From Isoetes taiwanensis (lineage: Eukaryota > Streptophyta > Lycopodiopsida > Isoetales > Isoetaceae), in the NCBI GenBank assembly GCA_021234155.1, contig JAJEKV010000026.1:932001-996000 (forward strand): DNA of 64,000 nt, given 5' to 3'. Below are positions 61,207-64,000 of this stretch, in pieces. Numbering within the stretch: position 1 is the stretch's first letter; each line of letters begins with the position of its first letter. The notes below the pieces were generated by a model. The model was not told the DNA's origin. It did no database searches and was given only the letters and a program-made list of their open reading frames with translations. The position numbers and the translations under genes were made by a program.

Positions 61207-61990
61207 TCAATTCTCTATATTATGTGCTACCTTCCTCTCACAACCTAAAGCAATATTGAAGTCATCGGTGGATATCTTCTCGCCTTTCGCCTTTGCTTTC
61301 TCCATTTCCTGAACCAACCACCAATTTGGCATTGACAAAGGTAACTCCTCTAGATGATCGGGATATCTTAATCTTCCTCTTCGAGACACTCTGTTTTCTT
61401 GTGCATATGCTTCTCTAGCTGTTCTTCTTTCATCGTGAGCCTTCTCGTATAATTCATGCCATCGTCCGAGACTTTCAGTATTATTAATGACAAACTTATT
61501 AATGGCAACAAATTCTTCATCACTTAGCTTGCGATCTTCCTTACCCAATACTTGCAATACTTCACCTTCTAACTCTTCTTCAACATCCTTTTTCCATATT
61601 CTAGGTGCATTAGGATGTACTGAGGCCGTAGCTTCTGTAAGAAGAAATAACGTCTCTTGTACCAAATGTCCTTCAGCAATACAACCTTTGGGCTTTGCCA
61701 TTTGCCATACAAAGCCTTTCAAGTCTTTCATGTATCTCTCCAAAAAGAACATCCACCTTGATGGAGCCGGACCAACAAGCATAATTTCTCGTGGCAAATG
61801 TAATAGCAGATGCACCTAAGTCAAAAACATCAATCATCTCATATTTTGTCATAATCTATAAGTGTCTTGTACGTACTTGTAGATCAAAGAAGCTGGTGGA
61901 AAAAATCGCCTCAAGCATATATAAAGTCTCTACAATTTCGACTTCCATTGCAGGAATATCTTCTAGATTAATTTCCTTTGATGAAGTTAA
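61207..61990 (-). pseudogene. CACTA protein, DUF4218 region
   Basis: Two exons are visible on the minus strand. The upstream exon (about 61990-61877) reads IPAMEVEIVETLYMLEAIF and SFFDLQ. The 61-bp intron is 61876-61816 (GT..AG, phase 0). The downstream exon (61815-61207) has VHLLLHLPREIMLVGP, RWMFFLERYMKDLKGFV and KPKGCIAEGHLVQET. This is the DUF4218 signature of En/Spm proteins. The frame continues to a charged C-terminus. The transposase_21 part expected upstream is missing, replaced by AT-rich DNA, so the element is not autonomous. Confidence 0.9.
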
Positions 61991-62823
61991 GTACGTCAAA
62001 ATCCGTATATTTAAAAAACGTTTTTTAAAATTTTTTGAAGATTTTTAAAATTTTTGGAAAAAATCTTTAAAAACGTATTTCATATAAAATACGTTAAAAA
62101 TCTTTTAAATTTTTAAAATCCTTAAAAATCTTTAAAAATCCTTAGCCTGTGATTTTTTTAATCCAAATATATGATATTCTTGAACTTATTTATCCCTGCA
62201 TATAAAATTCTTACATTTCTTAACCTCTATATAATGTTTTCCTAAACTTTCTTAAGAGTTGCATCGCAAAACAGCTATGATATCTTTGTACTTGAACTTA
62301 ATATTTTCTAATAGCAGCATAAGCTTCTGATTCATTTGTTGGCATGCTACGTCTTGTAACTTGTAGCAAAAATGTGCATGCTAATAGTAGCAAATATGTC
62401 CAATAAAGCAGAGCAAAGAATGTGCAAACTTTTTTTTTTCTTGGCCATACCAAATCATAAAAATCCTTTAAAAAACGTGAGGATTTTTATAGAGGTACTT
62501 TAAAAATAAAAATCGGGTTTTTTTTAACAACATTGATATTCATCTAAGTCAAATTAGTAATGATTTTGCTCACGATACTAGACGGATAAGATCATTTGTG
62601 ATTGCACACGATGTGTCGTCCAAAAGAGGCATTTCAGATCAATCGTTACTGATCATCTCATTAAGTGGGGAAGATATGAAGCCCCAACAACATCAGATGC
62701 TCATGTTGGATATGAGGTGCTTATCTAAACTCTAGATTTTACATATGATTTTAGTTACTTTTATTGTTATTAAATTAAGAGATAAACTTATAGGTAGATC
62801 ATGAGGTATCATCGAGAATAAGT
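61991..62823. other. AT-rich simple repeats and non-coding DNA
   Basis: AAAATCTTTAAAAATCC-type units fill 61998-62145, including the near-palindrome AAAACGTATTTCATATAAAATACGTT. Related TTTAAAAAACGTGAGGATTTT sequence occurs at 62465-62495. No gene is supported. Confidence 0.6.
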
Positions 62824-63664
62824 GTGGATTTTGGCGTGATGTTATCTATAGAGGCAAATAACATTGGAGCAACCAATTCCTTCATCAATGGTGGTTGTCG
62901 CAATCATTCTTCTGCTAGAAGTCTTCCGTGGACGATAAAATCATATTCTATTCTATTCTATTCTATTCTATTCTATTCTATTCTACATGATAGAACTAGA
63001 AGAGCCAAAGCACTAAATGATCTTCGTGTCATAGATTTATCATATGACGATTTGGAATCGTTAGAGGAGGAAGATATTCCAAAAGAGCATCGTCGTTTAA
63101 TTCGTCGTTTCAATAAAGAGCGCAAGACCTTTGGATTGTGGCCTATAGAGCATCCCATTGTGTATGATAATGAGTTCAGTTATTGGGGAAGGAGATATAT
63201 AATAATGCGCAATCATAAGTGTCCAAATGCAAGATTGGGGCTTATCTCAGCCACACGAATTAGAGGTCCATCCAGGCACAATTGTTCCGCTAATGCCATA
63301 TGTAGGCCCTGAATATGATTGGGACACATTGCAAAAATTGTCGCAACATGCTTGGCGCATCAGGATTTACGGAATGAATTCCAATGCACAATCTGTTAGG
63401 GAAGACGCCGATTACACTCATTTGGGATTCGTTGATGGTCGCCCATTGCACAATGGGAATATTGTAGGGTTTGTCAATAGTTCAATTGATGATCATGTAC
63501 TATGTAATTGTCAATTTGTAGAATGTCAAGGAGGGAAGGAAGAATTTTTTACAAGAGATGTTAAGAAAGGGTTCATCATGGTGTATGCTATTCGAACAAT
63601 AGAAGTTGGAGATGAGTTGTTCATCAACTATGAGTATGATAGGCCTCTTCCGCCAATCGGATGA
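62824..63664 (+). pseudogene. SET-domain protein, probably frameshifted
   Basis: The first frame (62824 to about 63220) contains DLRVIDLSYDDLESLEEEDI and RRLIRRFNKERKTFGLWPI. The second (from about 63215 to 63664) gives HELEVHPGTIVPLMPYVG, then GNIVGFVNSSI, CNCQFVEC, KKGFIMVYAIRTIEVGDELF and INYEYD. The last segments are the end of a SET lysine-methyltransferase fold; the usual NHSC motif is changed to VNSS and GEELTYDY appears as GDELFINY. A (TATTC)n microsatellite (62946-62985) is translated in frame in the first part. A one-base frame change near 63190-63227 separates the two. It could be an unfixed intron or a decayed copy. The neighbouring CACTA relic is on the other strand. Confidence 0.7.
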
Positions 63665-64000
63665 AGTGCATAAATACATCCTTAATGGACATAAGAATTG
63701 ACATTATATCCATCACATATTATTCCTAGTATGTATGTCACTAATATATACAAGAAATTTATCGCGGCGGCCAAGGCCACCGCGAACATTTCTCTTCCCA
63801 ACTGGCTCACTTCTTGGTTTGACGATATGTGTGGACATTTGAACTTTGTTCTAATTTAAGCCACGTTGTAAAAGAAGGTATTGAAGTTAATTAGATACAT
63901 TTAAATTAATGTTTGCTATGTTAAGCTATTGTTGGCATGATTAATGTTTTCTATGCTAATTATTGGTGGCCCGAGTGATGGTGCCACGAGTCAGAGAGTT
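63665..64000. other. Non-coding window end
   Basis: No gene is seen. A short GCGGTGGCC-type inverted motif (GCGGCGGCCAAGGCCACCGC) lies at 63763-63782. Confidence 0.5.

Noticed and set aside
1-64000. CRISPR array or bacterial operon structure
   Set aside because: Repeats are irregular and flanked by plant genes with spliceosomal introns. Nothing prokaryotic is seen.

Overview
The window is nuclear DNA from a land plant. It holds a REV1-type translesion polymerase gene of 23 exons, a CASP-like four-helix membrane protein gene, a chromodomain Ty3/gypsy (chromovirus) LTR retrotransposon, an L1-type LINE, CACTA (En/Spm) domains DUF4216 and DUF4218, a Helitron-type 3' terminus and many foldback elements. 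Gene-poor, repeat-rich DNA with long introns suggests a large genome. A fern or other non-seed vascular plant would fit, but that is only a guess.

Layout. 0-5 kb: an orphan ORF (253-660), a Helitron-like 3' end (to 2013), local repeats and hairpins. 5.3-9.3 kb: two related, convergent OB-fold plus zinc-ribbon genes, each with a frame break. 9.3-9.7 kb: a foldback element. 10.19-23.35 kb: a complete LTR retrotransposon with a matching 5-bp target duplication (AAGAC), a primer-binding site, Gag, protease, RT, RNase H, integrase and chromodomain, all frame-broken. Between its 5' LTR and gag lie about 4.7 kb of extra GC-rich sequence. This is broken by AT-rich blocks with GT..AG ends and contains a recognisable histone H3 fold (13464-13754). 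23.8-26.4 kb: a gag relic and a 5'-truncated LINE with an 8-bp target duplication.

28.69-39.41 kb: REV1 on the + strand, reconstructed as 1054 codons with N-terminal BRCT, Y-family polymerase core, two ubiquitin-binding motifs and C-terminal domain. 41.1-42.3 kb: a TIR element, a G-box tandem repeat and a perfect foldback, all upstream of the CASP-like gene (42.70-43.82 kb). 44-56.5 kb: mostly non-coding, with a tRNA-derived SINE-like relic, a 445-bp element with perfect 116-bp inverted repeats, a 670-bp compound palindrome and a few weak ORFs. 56.67-62 kb: a minus-strand CACTA relic, interrupted by short palindromic and tandem repeats. 62.8-63.7 kb: a SET-domain ORF.

The two clear host genes are unrelated: REV1 acts in DNA-damage tolerance, the CASP-like protein in plasma-membrane domain or barrier formation. 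Everything else is mobile or of unknown origin. The most unusual feature is the histone H3-like coding segment inside the chromovirus, an element class whose integrase chromodomain itself is thought to target histone H3.
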